DNA from: Takakia lepidozioides
Taxonomy: Eukaryota > Streptophyta > Takakiopsida > Takakiales > Takakiaceae
Assembly (NCBI GenBank): GCA_030704615.1
Contig: CM060734.1
Location: 35,978,042-36,038,041 of the forward strand
Reading direction: 5' to 3'
DNA length: 60,000 nucleotides
Below the pieces are notes generated by a model. It saw only the letters and a list, made by a program, of their open reading frames with translations, was not told the DNA's origin and made no database searches. Both the position numbers and the translations under genes were made by a program. Below are positions 1 to 10,643 of this stretch, in pieces. Within the stretch, counting starts at the first letter, position 1. Each line of letters begins with the position of its first letter.

Positions 1-59
1 CATAATTTATCACTGTACCTGTCCATGTCGGATATTATCATTATTAATATAAATATTTG

Positions 60-273
60 ACCAAATGTCGAATAGTAAATATAAAATTAAATATTACACG
101 TGGATTACTCAGTGGTTGAAACCACTTCCAACCACTCCATATGATGCCATGGTGGCATTTCATCGGAATTAACCACTGACTAGTGGTTACCATTACTTGG
201 AGTGATTTATAGAGTGATAAAAGACAAGAGTGGTTAAGGGGGCCAGTGGTTATTCCACATTTTTCTTCTAGTG
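60..273 (-). mobile_element. CACTA (En/Spm) transposon terminus with subterminal repeats
   Basis: The right edge at 260-273, read on the minus strand, is CACTAGAAGAAAAA, which has the form of a CACTA-superfamily terminal inverted repeat. Inward of it (towards position 60) lie many short CCACT/AGTGG motifs in both orientations, the layout of subterminal transposase-binding arrays. The same terminus and array recur at 32960-33787, so this is one family. The rest of the element would lie left of the window. The flank 274-276 (tgg) cannot be tested as a target duplication without the other end. Confidence 0.7.
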
Positions 274-307
274 TGGGGAGGATGGGACAGATGCTACGGC
301 ATTTCAA

Positions 308-1468
308 TTGGTTGTGCATCCCATTGGGGCTGATATGTTGAAGCCAGGTGAGCGTTTACAGTCTCCCCCACCTCGCAAGCACTTGCTAGTTTTGGATGTG
401 AATGGATTGCTCTGTGAATCCATTCATGTTGCTAGTGGTCCAACAACTATTCCCAAAGGATTTGTGGGGAAGTTGTGTGGGATGAAAATGGTAGTTTTGA
501 GACCCAGCTGTATTTCTTTTTTGCAAAAGCGTTTTGCACACTTTGAGGTGGCAATGGGAGAAAGAACAAGGGGGTGGTTGATCCCAAGGACCCGTACCAT
601 GTAGTGGAGCATCCCACGAGGGTCATTCGCCCTACCAGGTTGGAGATGGCCAACGTCGGGTTCCTTGCCATGATGGAGTCCAAGAAATCTGATTACAAGG
701 GCGAGCCATCACCAGTGTGGGAGAGGATTGTGGAGTTCCTCGGCACGGTGCGTGTTGTCTTTTGCTTCTTGTCTGTTGTGGGCATGGATCGTTTTAATCC
801 TCTTGAGCATTCCATTGTATTCTTGTTTGCAGGCTAAAATGACCAAATCCTGGGTGAACGGGAAGGAGAAGCCATATGCAGCCGAACTCATTGGACATCC
901 CTGATGGGTTGCCAGTCCCGGATGTCCCTCCATCGGGTGCTTGTCCAGGTTGGAATGCTTTTGATGAGCGCTACTGGTGGTGGGTTTTCTCCTTTTGCAA
1001 TTTCTTTCTGTTCGATGCAGGTGTTTTGGTGCTCATCCAGTCCATCGACCTTCGCTGTCGCCGTGCACTTGCCAGCTATTTGAAAGCCTCCGGTATGAGG
1101 GTCTTGCTGCAAAGCTCGCAATTTCATTCCGATGGTGGACTTTATTTTCAAATGGCACACTAATCTTATTTTCCAGTGGGATGCCTTTTACTGTGAAGAG
1201 GTTACTGACCCATTGGCTAGGGGGGCCTGATGCAAAGCCCATATATTTGAAGAACCTATCAAGAGTGTGGGCAGAGTGGCCAGAATGGGGTCCTGAAGAC
1301 ACTCTTCTTGTTGATGACACACCAAGAAAGGCATCAAACAATCCTCCATTTAGTGGGATATATCAGGAGGCATGGAAAATGCGATCATCAGGGCCAAAAG
1401 AGGGCTATCTACTCGATGTGTTATGGCCGTTCTTGGAGAGGGCAAGCAAGACTCCTAGTATTCCATAG
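308..1468 (+). pseudogene. FCP1/HAD-like phosphatase, broken
   Basis: Two halves of an FCP1-homology HAD domain are visible on the plus strand. The N-terminal half (about 335-560) has RKHLLVLDVNGLL, the DxNG form of the DxDx nucleophile motif found in a plant FCP1-like family, followed by VVLRPSCISFLQKRF. The C-terminal half (about 1177-1468) has WDAFYCEEVTDP, KPIYLKNLSRVW and TLLVDDTPRKASNNPPF, the family's distal acidic motif. Between them about 600 bp encode unrelated-looking peptide, and the central IWSS-type motif is missing. Within the C-terminal half the frame changes at a six-G run near 1220-1226, where one base too many breaks the reading. An acceptor-like ttttccag ends at 1176. I read it as a pseudogene or rearranged gene; an intron-rich gene plus a homopolymer error is the alternative. 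Substrates in this family are phosphoproteins; function here is not inferred. Confidence 0.6.
574..961 (+). other. Unrecognised exon-like ORFs inside the HAD-like locus
   Basis: One frame at 574-733 encodes a soluble, non-repetitive peptide with PKDPYHVVEHPTRVIRPTR and PSPVWERIVEFLG. A GT donor (gtgcgtgt, after 729) and an acceptor (tttgcag, ending 834) would join it to AKMTKSWVNGKEKPYAAEL. A second frame from 876 reads LDIPDGLPVPDVPPSGACPG. I do not recognise either. They may be exons of another gene captured or inserted between the two phosphatase halves, or chance open frames. Confidence 0.25.
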
Positions 1469-2226
1469 TTTCTGAAGTCTGAGCCTCTCTTTGGACAACA
1501 GCCCTACAATTCTGCTCAGTGTAATCGTCAGAAGGTACAACAATGTATGTAAGTCTGGTCCAGTACATTTGGAATTCTTGGGTTGCTTGTGAATTGCATG
1601 AGCAATGGGTTTCTCTTGAGTGAGCTATGTAACTAGTGTATTTCAGGTTGTAATGCCACTGAAGAAATTGTAATGGTTGTGATATATGGACCTATGATGA
1701 AGCGGCTCCATGTTGTCAACAAGTCAGCAGAGGAGCTGGAAAGTAGCCCTCTCAAGCAGTTCTCACAGCCGCCTGAAAGTCAGCTTGGTGTAGGTCCATG
1801 ACCTTCTTTTCCAATTTTGTTTATGTGGCCACTGGAGTGTAGACTACCGTCCTTCACATTTGCTGTATCCTTGTGGTCATAGACTCCGCATCCAGTGGGA
1901 GACCATTGTGAGGGATTTACTTCAGTTTATTGCCAAGGGTAGGTACAGAAAGTACTCATAAGACCTTGTGTTCGGCATAGCCTTTTGGGTAGGTAGGTAG
2001 AGAGAACGAAATTGAAATGTGTGTGTGTGTGTATGTATGTTGTTTGCTGCAACTTGTTGGCTGTAGCCTTCCTGCCTACCCTTCCTCCCTCCCCTCCCTC
2101 CATCCATCCCTATTAATAGTTGCAGCCCCCCTCCCGGTGCTTAAGTACTATAATGCTTGGACCTCCGTAGTAGCGTGCATGGTATTTTCACTCATTGTTT
2201 TTGCTGGTGGATGATGGGATGACAGT
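1469..2226. other. Non-coding stretch downstream of the HAD-like locus
   Basis: No supported gene. It holds a short GT-rich microsatellite (2017-2042) and a CT/C-rich pyrimidine tract (2070-2130). A short frame around 1700-1790 (KRLHVVNKSAEELESSPLKQF) may belong to the fragment that follows, but it is too short to name. Confidence 0.4.
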
Positions 2227-2468
2227 TTAAGGTGGGAGACCAAGTTCGGCTCCTTAACGTGATGTCCAAACGGACAAAGGTTGGATCGGGGATTATATGT
2301 TCTCTGCAAGGCTGTAAGATAAGTGAGGGCTACCTTGATGTGCCAGCTGAGTATGCGGCTATATACATCAAAGAGGCATACATCACTAACGCTCCTTTAC
2401 CATATCTCAACGATGTTAAGAAACATACTATGTTGGGGGATGAGGAAGCACCACACTTTGGAGTTTGA
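2227..2468 (+). pseudogene. Fragment resembling the C-terminus of plant CACTA/En-Spm proteins
   Basis: An acceptor-like gacag (2221-2225) precedes an open frame to a TGA at 2466-2468. The peptide reads KVGDQVRLLN, RTKVGSGIICSL, YAAIYIKEAYITNAPLPY. The order (GDxVxLL, RxTKVxxGxIxSL, a G/L-containing linker, a hydrophobic strand, then LPYxxV) resembles the short C-terminal domain found on many plant Ptta/En-Spm transposon-encoded proteins. Family assignment is by eye and tentative. No transposase domain is present nearby, so it would be an orphan fragment. Confidence 0.35.
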
Positions 2469-5400
2469 AGCTACCGAGACATGAGGTTTAGGAAGTTATA
2501 CTGCTTTGTTTGTCAATAAAGCCCTTACTTCTAGCAGTATCTGTTGAATCTAGTTTTTTCCAGGTAAGTGTTTAGCGACATTGTGATTGAACAATGAAGC
2601 ATATTTTGTGAATTTATATACAAAAACTGGTTCGAACACCACATGAATGTGTGTGCTGTGATTGTGATGTTGCTGTTTCTATGGATGGCATGTTTGATTG
2701 TAGTTGTCTATATGATACTAGTGCTTTTGTCAATCTATGCAACAGGGTTGGTGGTAGAATCTTTCTTTGTCACACTTTGCAACTGCCGGCAGGGTTGGGG
2801 GTCCACTCTTTGGTCATTGGAAGATTAATGCAGGCTCTCCCATGTGAAGGGCCAATCGCTGCTCTAGGAAAGCCCACTTTCAAGCTATTTTTCCCGAATT
2901 TCCAGCTACCCAAAGTACTCATTGCTCAATATACATATTACATATTTGAAAATAGATCGAGAAGACAATTCTTTTATGTCATCGTCATGGAGCCCACCCT
3001 CAAATGGGGCAGGCGAAGTGTTTTGATCTTCTTCTAAATCAAACTTAGAAGTCATTCATATCTATATATATATATATGTCACCTATAAAACAAAGTTAAA
3101 CTAATGGGGATAGTCTACTTGAAGATAACTCAAATTATAAAGCTTATTCCCAGATAATTCCAAATAAAGTTTTCATCATGGCCTCTGTCCCCTGTCAAAA
3201 AAAAGAAAACAAAAAGCTTAAAATCAATGGTTGATCATGTTGAAATCCAAATTTTTTGACTCAACATATTATACTCTTCCCACTTTGCAAACGTACATCG
3301 AGCAGGGCCTTGTCCCCTTTCTGGAAAAAAAAAAAAAAAAAAAAAAAACAAAACAAAACAAAAAAACGTACAATCCCAGGAAGATAGGTTTGATGAAAAA
3401 AAATTCAAACTCAATATGCAGAATAAATTAGTGAAAATTTGGGAACACGTGCTGAAATTTTTAATTTTCTTAAAATTGGTTCTTCACATTGACATTCCTT
3501 CTGTCCATTTGGTTATCCTGCACAGGACTCTGTGCATCCAAGCTTTATGGTGGCCTTTTGGCATGTAAGAGTTTCATTTTTCCCTTCAATAAGTCTTAAT
3601 AAATCTCACAAGCTTCCTCCCCTTCTATTTTAAAAAGTCCAGTTAAGATCACACACACACACAAAGTTGTCTGATATATTAACAAATGCCATACGAAATT
3701 TTAACCCAACCTGCAATTTTATTTTTCTTTTCTTTTGGTCCGCAGGGGACCTGCAAGGTCCATTCTGGAAGGAAACACAACAGCCATCAACAACACTGTA
3801 ATGCAAGAACATAGGTAGCAGGCTCTATAGGCCCCCCAATAACCAGCCTACTGCAATAGAAAAGTATTCCATTGGCTTAGCTTAGCTTAGCTTTCCTTAG
3901 CCTTCCCACTAGGGTACTTTTGTTTATAAAATATCTTCTAATCTTGCTACAAAATTTGAATTTCTTGAGCAACTAGTTTAGTTACATAGAAGTGGCTTAC
4001 ACAGATGCTTCATGCCGAACACTGTAAAATCATTTCAAGTGGAGTTCCAGAGTGGGCCCAGCTGATGGCTATTATAAGCTATTTTTCCTTGTCTTTTTAT
4101 AAGAATTACAGGGCTTCCTCCCGTTACTTGAAGAAGTAAAAGAAACAGCCATGGATACCAACAGGTTTCTTAGGATCAGGCGGACATTAATCCAGCTCAG
4201 TGTGGCGCTCATGTAAAATCATGACATCTCATTCAGACTTTAGTGCAACCCAAGAGCGCTTCAAATAACATAAACGAGCGCTTTACTTTGACAATTAAAT
4301 GACTCAGAGCGCGCCATGACCTTGAACTGTTGTGGAAGCACGTCCAGAGAAGCTGCTATGAAGACATAGCAGAGCATCAACGTTCACAATTGGCATTGTC
4401 GCTCATGCTCTCACTTGTCTCCTCCACCATGTCTCAGGACGCCAAGCTCCTAATGCAATGGCGTTAAGTAGGATTAATATAGCAGCATTCGGGTTTCATC
4501 TTAATGGCCTTAATAACGGGAACTCCCTTGTGACGTGCCACACTGTGGCTTTTATTAGTCCCATGGGAGCGCAATGCTAAATAGAAAAACCTTATTACTC
4601 ACCCCTTTGGCCCCCATATCTAGCTATTAACTAGTCCTCCCTCCATTACTTAGGACTTGTCAGTGCTAACACAGTTGATCATCCTGCAGTTCACCTGATC
4701 GACTATTCTCGAGTTTGCTCATTGAATAGGTCACAGTTTCACACCCTCCCAGTCCGGCCCAGTGTCAAAGAATTACTTACTAGAAGAGGCAAACATAACG
4801 CTAAGCAACAGAAACACTGCACAGATTTCAAGTCATATTAACTCAGTGGCTGAAAACTGAATGGTTTGCCATAGATGACATTCACTCCCCTCATCTAATG
4901 CAAACAGGGTGACATGAATGATTTTATTGCCGTGGGTGCAATGACACTCTCAAACCCACAATTCAGGGTCCCCCACAAAGCAATGAATCAATGTATTTCA
5001 ATGCCATACTTGAAGGCATTCAAGCTTTCAGCCCACAATTCAAGGTAGCCCACAGTCCTGATATGAATGAGTGAACGATTTTCAATGCCCCACTTGGAGG
5101 CACTGAATTCATCCCCTCAAATTCATGCAAGCTACCTCCACAAACTTAGATATGAAGCAACTTGGAAGGAGTGAACCTTCGTTGTTGAGGGCAATGACTC
5201 ACCCAAATCCATTACTCTACAGGCTTGGTGTGAATGAAAAAGTTATGAATGTGAATGCCAAGAGTTGGTATCACTCACTCCCATACACTGCGAATGTACA
5301 AAGATATAACTACATGCGAGGGTGGCAATGACTCCCTCAAATTATACATACAACATGGAGCGGCCCTCAATGAGTCCTGATAAATACTTTGAATTTAAGG

Positions 5401-6092
5401 AGGCCCCGTATTAAATTTCTCCACTGCTGCTTTATACTTTACTAGTTATACTTTATACCTCCCTTTTTTGCTACTAAACCGGCAGCCTGCTATAGTCTCA
5501 TTATCACCATAGTAGAGTTAATGGTTTTGAGGTGATACCACCGATTTTACCGTCTACAAGGGGGCAATATTAATTAACCCTCATCCAATCTTTAAGCCAA
5601 AGAGGTTCATCCATCTCTTTCACCTCGACATGGATGAATGCGAATGGATGATGAAAGGGACCCGAAGCCGTGGGTCCCCGGTGCCCGGGCGGGCCCGCCC
5701 CCCGTGCACATGTCAACGTGAAGGTTTGACCCGACTAAACGGGGGGTTGACTTTGTGTGGTGTGATCGTCTGTCCACCCGTTTTAGAAAACCTTCGACTG
5801 AAGGACTCCGTCGACGGCTGCGTAGTGCGGCTTGATGGGATGGAAGAAGAAGATGGAGACGATGGATGGTTCTTGTTGTGTTGTATGCTGGTCGACCTGC
5901 AGTAGTGCTCCCTGTTTTGCTCTCAGATTCGCAGACGCGAATCTCTCCTCTGCAAGAGCTCGTTTTCTTTTCCTTCAGATCCTTTGGTAATTATAGGTAA
6001 CATGAGTTTCAGGCTCGTCTGATTTTAGAGGTTGTGCTCAGTGATAGTGACGTAGAAGGCTAGGGTTGTATTTTTTAATTTATTTTTTGAAG
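2469..6092. other. Intergenic, AT-rich, no supported gene
   Basis: Open frames here are short and lack domain-like composition. Visible structure: an AT microsatellite near 3063-3078, an A-run at 3327-3348 followed by AAAAC repeats, a (TTAGC)n-like run at 3876-3895, and a stretch at about 4850-5340 with degenerate reiterations of phrases such as 'cccacaattca' and 'cccctcaaattcatgc'. A CG-rich patch lies at 5660-5710. Confidence 0.5.
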
Positions 6093-6202
6093 GGAACCTG
6101 AGCGACTGCTACAGGCCATAGAGGGGGAAAGGTTGTCTTATAAACAGGCAGCTGCGTTTGTAAAAGCTACTAGACCAGAATTTGAGAAAGTCAATTATAG
6201 CG
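6093..6202 (+). other. Possible orphan exon, unrecognised
   Basis: A 110-bp open segment is bounded by a pyrimidine/T-rich acceptor (ttttttgaag, ending 6092) and a strong donor (gtaagt, from 6203). In the open frame it encodes a charged helical-looking peptide containing EPERLLQAIEGERLSYKQAAAF. I do not recognise the family and found no partner exons nearby, so this may be an exon relic or chance. Confidence 0.2.
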
Positions 6203-8520
6203 GTAAGTAGTTGGGAACAATTACTAATCACTTAATCACAAAGCCAATTTAGTCTTCTGGGGATTTAACACCGCACCGATCCAACAGCCAAAGAAATGTC
6301 GCGGGGCTTTGGAGACTGAAATGGCCGAAAGAGTTTCATTAAAGATTGCCTCCGAAGGCATTGAGTTGAGTAGGCTGGTTTGGTGGCCTTATGTAGGTCT
6401 CCTCATAAGTTCATTAGATTATTTCGTGTTTTCATCTTGCTCATGAGTCATGGCAGTCTTCAATATACTTGCTGCTGGACCGTCTTGCATGCGTATCGTG
6501 GCCGCCGCCTTCACTAATACATGTGCCCCGAGTTACTATCTATTATTAAAAAAAGGTGGTGCAATCAACGGAGAGAGGATTGGAGCTTGTGAGCCTAAAG
6601 TGGCTGCAGCGCGACTCTCGCTTGGGAGTAAAAGCGAAATCCAAAAATATCGAGTTAAACTGCACCTCAATTCCCATGTCAATCTACCAATCATCTAGTG
6701 AGATAAAATGTACCCAAAGTACCTACACGGAATTCTTGTGTGGTAGGTGCCTGTGATAAATCATTGAGTGAACAAACTACCCTGAAAGGCTTTGATGATG
6801 CACACTTTTCTGAATGCCATTGACTATAACAGTTGCATACGTAAAGCCTGGAGTCCAAGGTGCTTGGAGTTGACCAGTGTGAAGGGCACAATTCAGTTGC
6901 TGGCATGTGAAGAACAAGCAACATGGAAGAAGATGAGCTCTAGGGCAGTGAGGGTCAACAGGAGAGTGTACATACTCGAGTCGCCTCGTCTCCAAAGCTG
7001 GCGATATTCCAGGACTCGGTAACCATCGTGACGGCCAAGCCTCGTGCCAGGTTTAGCCAGGCTCGGAACATGGGCAGTAACGTCTAGACTCGCAAATCCA
7101 CATTCCAGTTCCCACATATTCTGATCGGTTGTTTTTGGAAGGGATCTTTTTGCTGAATAGTTCATGGGTCCCTGCCTCAGGGTCCCGCGTGGACTTTTGC
7201 AACTAAGCCTCATTCTTTATGCAACGGCTGGGTCCAGCTGGAAGCATAGGGACCAATGTGGCACCTTACCCTCACATTTTTGTATGATCATGGGCTGTTT
7301 CCATCTCGCAGGAACATTCCCTAGGCTGGGTAATACCTGCAACTTGTAGCTCATGAAGGTCGAATTTGGGATCACGCACTTGCCCCAATGTCTGCAGTCT
7401 GTCAGAAGCTCAAAATTTCCGTTGCTCAATCAAGCTTCCAACGCCGACAGACAGGAAGGCTCTTCCAAGTGCACGTAGGCAGCGCAGTGAAGGCAGCAAG
7501 AATAATAAAGAAACGAGGCCGGCTGTGCACGTACTGGAATAAAGCACGCCCCGTACCCAACCTGCTACCGACCACCTATCGTCTCTGTGTGCGCGCTCCA
7601 GGCAGAGCTGCCACGACTTGCCCCCTCCCTCTCTGTCTGTCTCTCTGTCTCTCTCGCTTCTCTCTCTTTCACTGTCTGTCTCTCTCCTCACGCTTGCGTG
7701 CCTTCGCTCGTACGTGTCCTGCTTCCATGTATTTTGCACCGAGTTCCATATTACGTGGCATCAGAATTGTCGTGTAGCATATAAAATATTAAAACTATGC
7801 CCATTAATTAGACAACTACACATATATATATGACAGCGCACAAGACGGAATTGGGTTCCAGTATCACAATTTTTTATTTTTTATTTTTTATTTGAGGAAA
7901 AATACCTATTTATTGATAAAGATATTAAAAATTAAAACCCCCAGGCAATACCTACACAGCGAAACAGTTGAAAAGAGCCAAGAGGAAAAAATAAGCTCTT
8001 GGTTGTGAGGCCACCTCTGAGTGACAAATTTTCGAGACCCACTCTACATTTCCGACTTGCTACATCACCTACTTACACGACAGTCTGTTTTAATTTTATC
8101 GCTCACATTTGTTTCCTCCGTACTCTTACCTTTAGATCGCTTAGGTGACGGTATCCAACAATTTACACTGTCAACTTTGAAGCTTTCCCAAAGTATCGAT
8201 GAAATTGACGGTTTCCGATGCCTCGAAATTCCTCGGTCGTCCGCTTCCGTCTGTGCTCGCAACCATTTGTGAATTATTAGGAATATCCCCGTTCTTCTCG
8301 AGAACAAAAATGGAAAAGTGTAAAAATAAAGCTGTGCAAGGCAGGTCTCCGAAAAGACAGCGGCGCGGACGTACAAGATAGAGACTCGCGCGTGCGAAAG
8401 AAAGACGGCTGCCCTGCCCGACGAGCGAGAGAGGGGTGGGGGGCATACGTGGCGTCGTTACACGATCCGGCAGCCCCGGCGGGCAGGTCGTGCTCGGGGG
8501 CAGCGATGCGACGGTGGGCC
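6203..8520. other. Intergenic, no supported gene
   Basis: No convincing coding region. It contains a pyrimidine microsatellite of CTCT/CTGT type (7618-7690), a (TTTTTATT)n-like run at 7869-7893, and a GC-rich stretch from about 8350 that leads into the promoter of the next gene. Confidence 0.5.
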
Positions 8521-8527
8521 ATATAAG
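8521..8527 (+). promoter_or_regulatory. Probable TATA box of the CFL1-like gene
   Basis: ATATAAG sits about 280 bp before the start codon at 8801, in a GC-rich context and followed by a CT-rich stretch (ccctctctgtctcgct) typical of plant transcript starts. This places transcription start near 8550 and gives a leader of about 250 nt. No transcript evidence is available. Confidence 0.5.
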
Positions 8528-8800
8528 AAGGGGTTGACCCACCCCCTCTCTGTCTCGCTACTCTCGACGTCTCGCAGAGCTCGAGAGCTTTGCAGTGCTG
8601 CTCTTCATGTTCTGGCACTGAAGCGTTCTCTTTGATATTCTTCAGTCGAGTATGCAGTCTTGGATGCGAGGAGTCTGAGCCTGCCTGTGTGTCAAGTTCT
8701 GTAGCCAAGTCTCTGGCTTGTATCTGAGAATCCCGTTGTGGGGATTCCCGCTTTTCGATAGCGAGGGCTCGGTTGTGAGGAATCACGTGAGATAGTTGAA

Positions 8801-10643
8801 ATGGGGATTATGCTGAGAGAAAGGGCGCACGAGGCTGCTGTTGTACCTAAAGAGCAGAGGAGGAATTCCGTGTGCGTGGAGTTGGACCCTGAGCCCCCAT
8901 TGCCTTGCGGGTGGGAGAAGTGCCTCGATTTGCAGGTGAGAAATAGTCTGAGCATCTTTTCCTTATGGAAACATCATCATCTTTGCTTGTTAATGTGTTA
9001 CAGACAGTGTGCACCAATCTGTTTGTAGACACTGGTAGTGGTTGCCACGTTTCAAGTAGGTTCCGGTTTCTGTGACATACCTTCGCATGGATATCGATAC
9101 TCGGACACAGCACATTGTTGCAGTGATTTGTACGCTTCAAGGTCCACTCATGTGCCAATTGTTCTGTCTCAGAGAGAATGGAAGAAGTGACAGGGTAGGG
9201 ACGAATAAGGATTTTTGATCTCAATCTGACGAGGACTGGATGGGTGTTATTTGCAGTCGGGCAAGATATACTTCAAAGATTGGAACTCGGGTACTCAAAC
9301 ATACAAAGACCCCCGGCGACAGAACCTGCCAGCACCGCAACGCATAGGTCTCCTTTCCATCTCCCTTCTTTCGGAAGAAAGGAATGACGCAGAGGGGTCG
9401 GCAACCACGGTGCTCGAATCCACCATGGAAACTGAAAATACCGAAACTTCTAACCGCAAGAGCAAGAGGAAGGCATTGCTCAACCACAGCCGAGTCTCAT
9501 CTCTGAGACCGCCGCTTGGACTCACTATGGGACACACTCCGGATGAAGACTTCTGTGATCGCGACAACACTTCCACCATGGATGAGGATCACGAATCTTT
9601 GGATTTGAGTCTGAATCTGTCTGGTGCACGGAGCACTTCTCAGGACAAAAGTGTATGCACTGTGGAAAAGGTGCGGAATGCTCTCGAACTCTCTCAATGG
9701 TCCCAGAGGACCGATGCTAAGGAGAGGTGCTCCTCTGGCTTGAATATAAAACTCTCTGGGACGTGTTTGGCGCTGACGAATTCGTTGTCAACAGCTCTTG
9801 CGCTTATGTCTCCACGACCATCTTCCTCCGGGGAGTCGAACTCTCTCTCTCACGCCGAGGCCTCCTCCAAGCGTTCCTCTCCATCCGCATCCCAGTGTTC
9901 GTCTGCGTGCTTGACATCTCCCTCAGCTATGAGCTACCAAGGTACATCAGTTCAATGCAGGTTCTACCCTTCTAGTGCTCAAGGATACTTTTCTTTCCAA
10001 TGCAGTTGACACTTTAGTCTTACCTGAGATTTATCTACGTGCACATTCTTGGGTCCCTCGAGAATCAAGCTTACTTTCCATGTAGACCTTCCAAGTGATA
10101 GATATCATGCGAGTTGAAGCCAGAAGCTCTGGAAACAGGGACGCCTATCCACTGGTCATCTTGGATTCTAGAAATATAATCACAAGATCTGGACAGAAAT
10201 TTCGAAACGTGTTTCACTTTGATTACGACGGTTCTTGTCAAAGACGTCAACGACAGCCTGTCACTCCACATCAATAGCTCAGTAGAACTGCTAAATCTGC
10301 CAAGAAGAAGGAAACTAATTGAGACATGTCTTGCCTTCTTGCAGGTGAGGATGAGGAGGTTCAGCAACCTGGGCGGGAAGGAATTGAGACAGCGGCAGGT
10401 GAACGAAGGCAGTTGCAAGAAACTGGTGATGGGCGAGGTGTAGAGGAAGAGGGAGTGATGGTCGCAGTGGGATGCAAGCACTGCCTCATGTATGTCATGC
10501 TGTCTAAGCTTCACCCTAGTTGCCCAAAATGTGGGAACACCGACGTTCTCCTCGATCTTCCACATCCGATGCCCAAGAGACAGAGAATGTACATTGACAG
10601 GAGTCCGACATGGAGCTGGTCAGAAGTAAGATCTGCCGATTGA
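8801..10643 (+). CDS. CFL1-like WW-domain protein with EAR motif and C-terminal zinc-type motif
   Basis: Three exons join in frame to 372 residues: 8801-8935, 9257-9941 and 10345-10643, all with GT-AG introns. The first intron lies inside the WW domain. Residues about 34-65 form the WW domain: LPCGWEKCLDLQ, then SGKIYFKDW and TYKDPR; the usual second Trp is Tyr61. An LDLSLNL EAR repression motif occupies residues 160-166 in an acidic/Ser-rich middle region. The C-terminus has C317-x2-C320 and C333-x2-C336 within a CLMYVMLSK/CPKC context, as in plant CFL1-like and GIR-type proteins. Known relatives (rice CURLY FLAG LEAF1, Arabidopsis CFL1) act with HD-ZIP IV factors in cuticle and epidermis regulation; that role here is inference. 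The protein is probably nuclear. Exon 2 is rich in Ser, and its 3' boundary (after AMSYQG) is my choice because it keeps phase with exon 3; transcripts could show a different donor. Confidence 0.85.

Noticed and set aside
2651-3037. 128-codon ORF
   Set aside because: No domain-like pattern, no splice or promoter support, and composition like the surrounding intergenic DNA.
7410-7784. Overlapping ORFs over the CT-rich tract
   Set aside because: Low-complexity coding on both strands generated by a pyrimidine microsatellite; no start context or domain.
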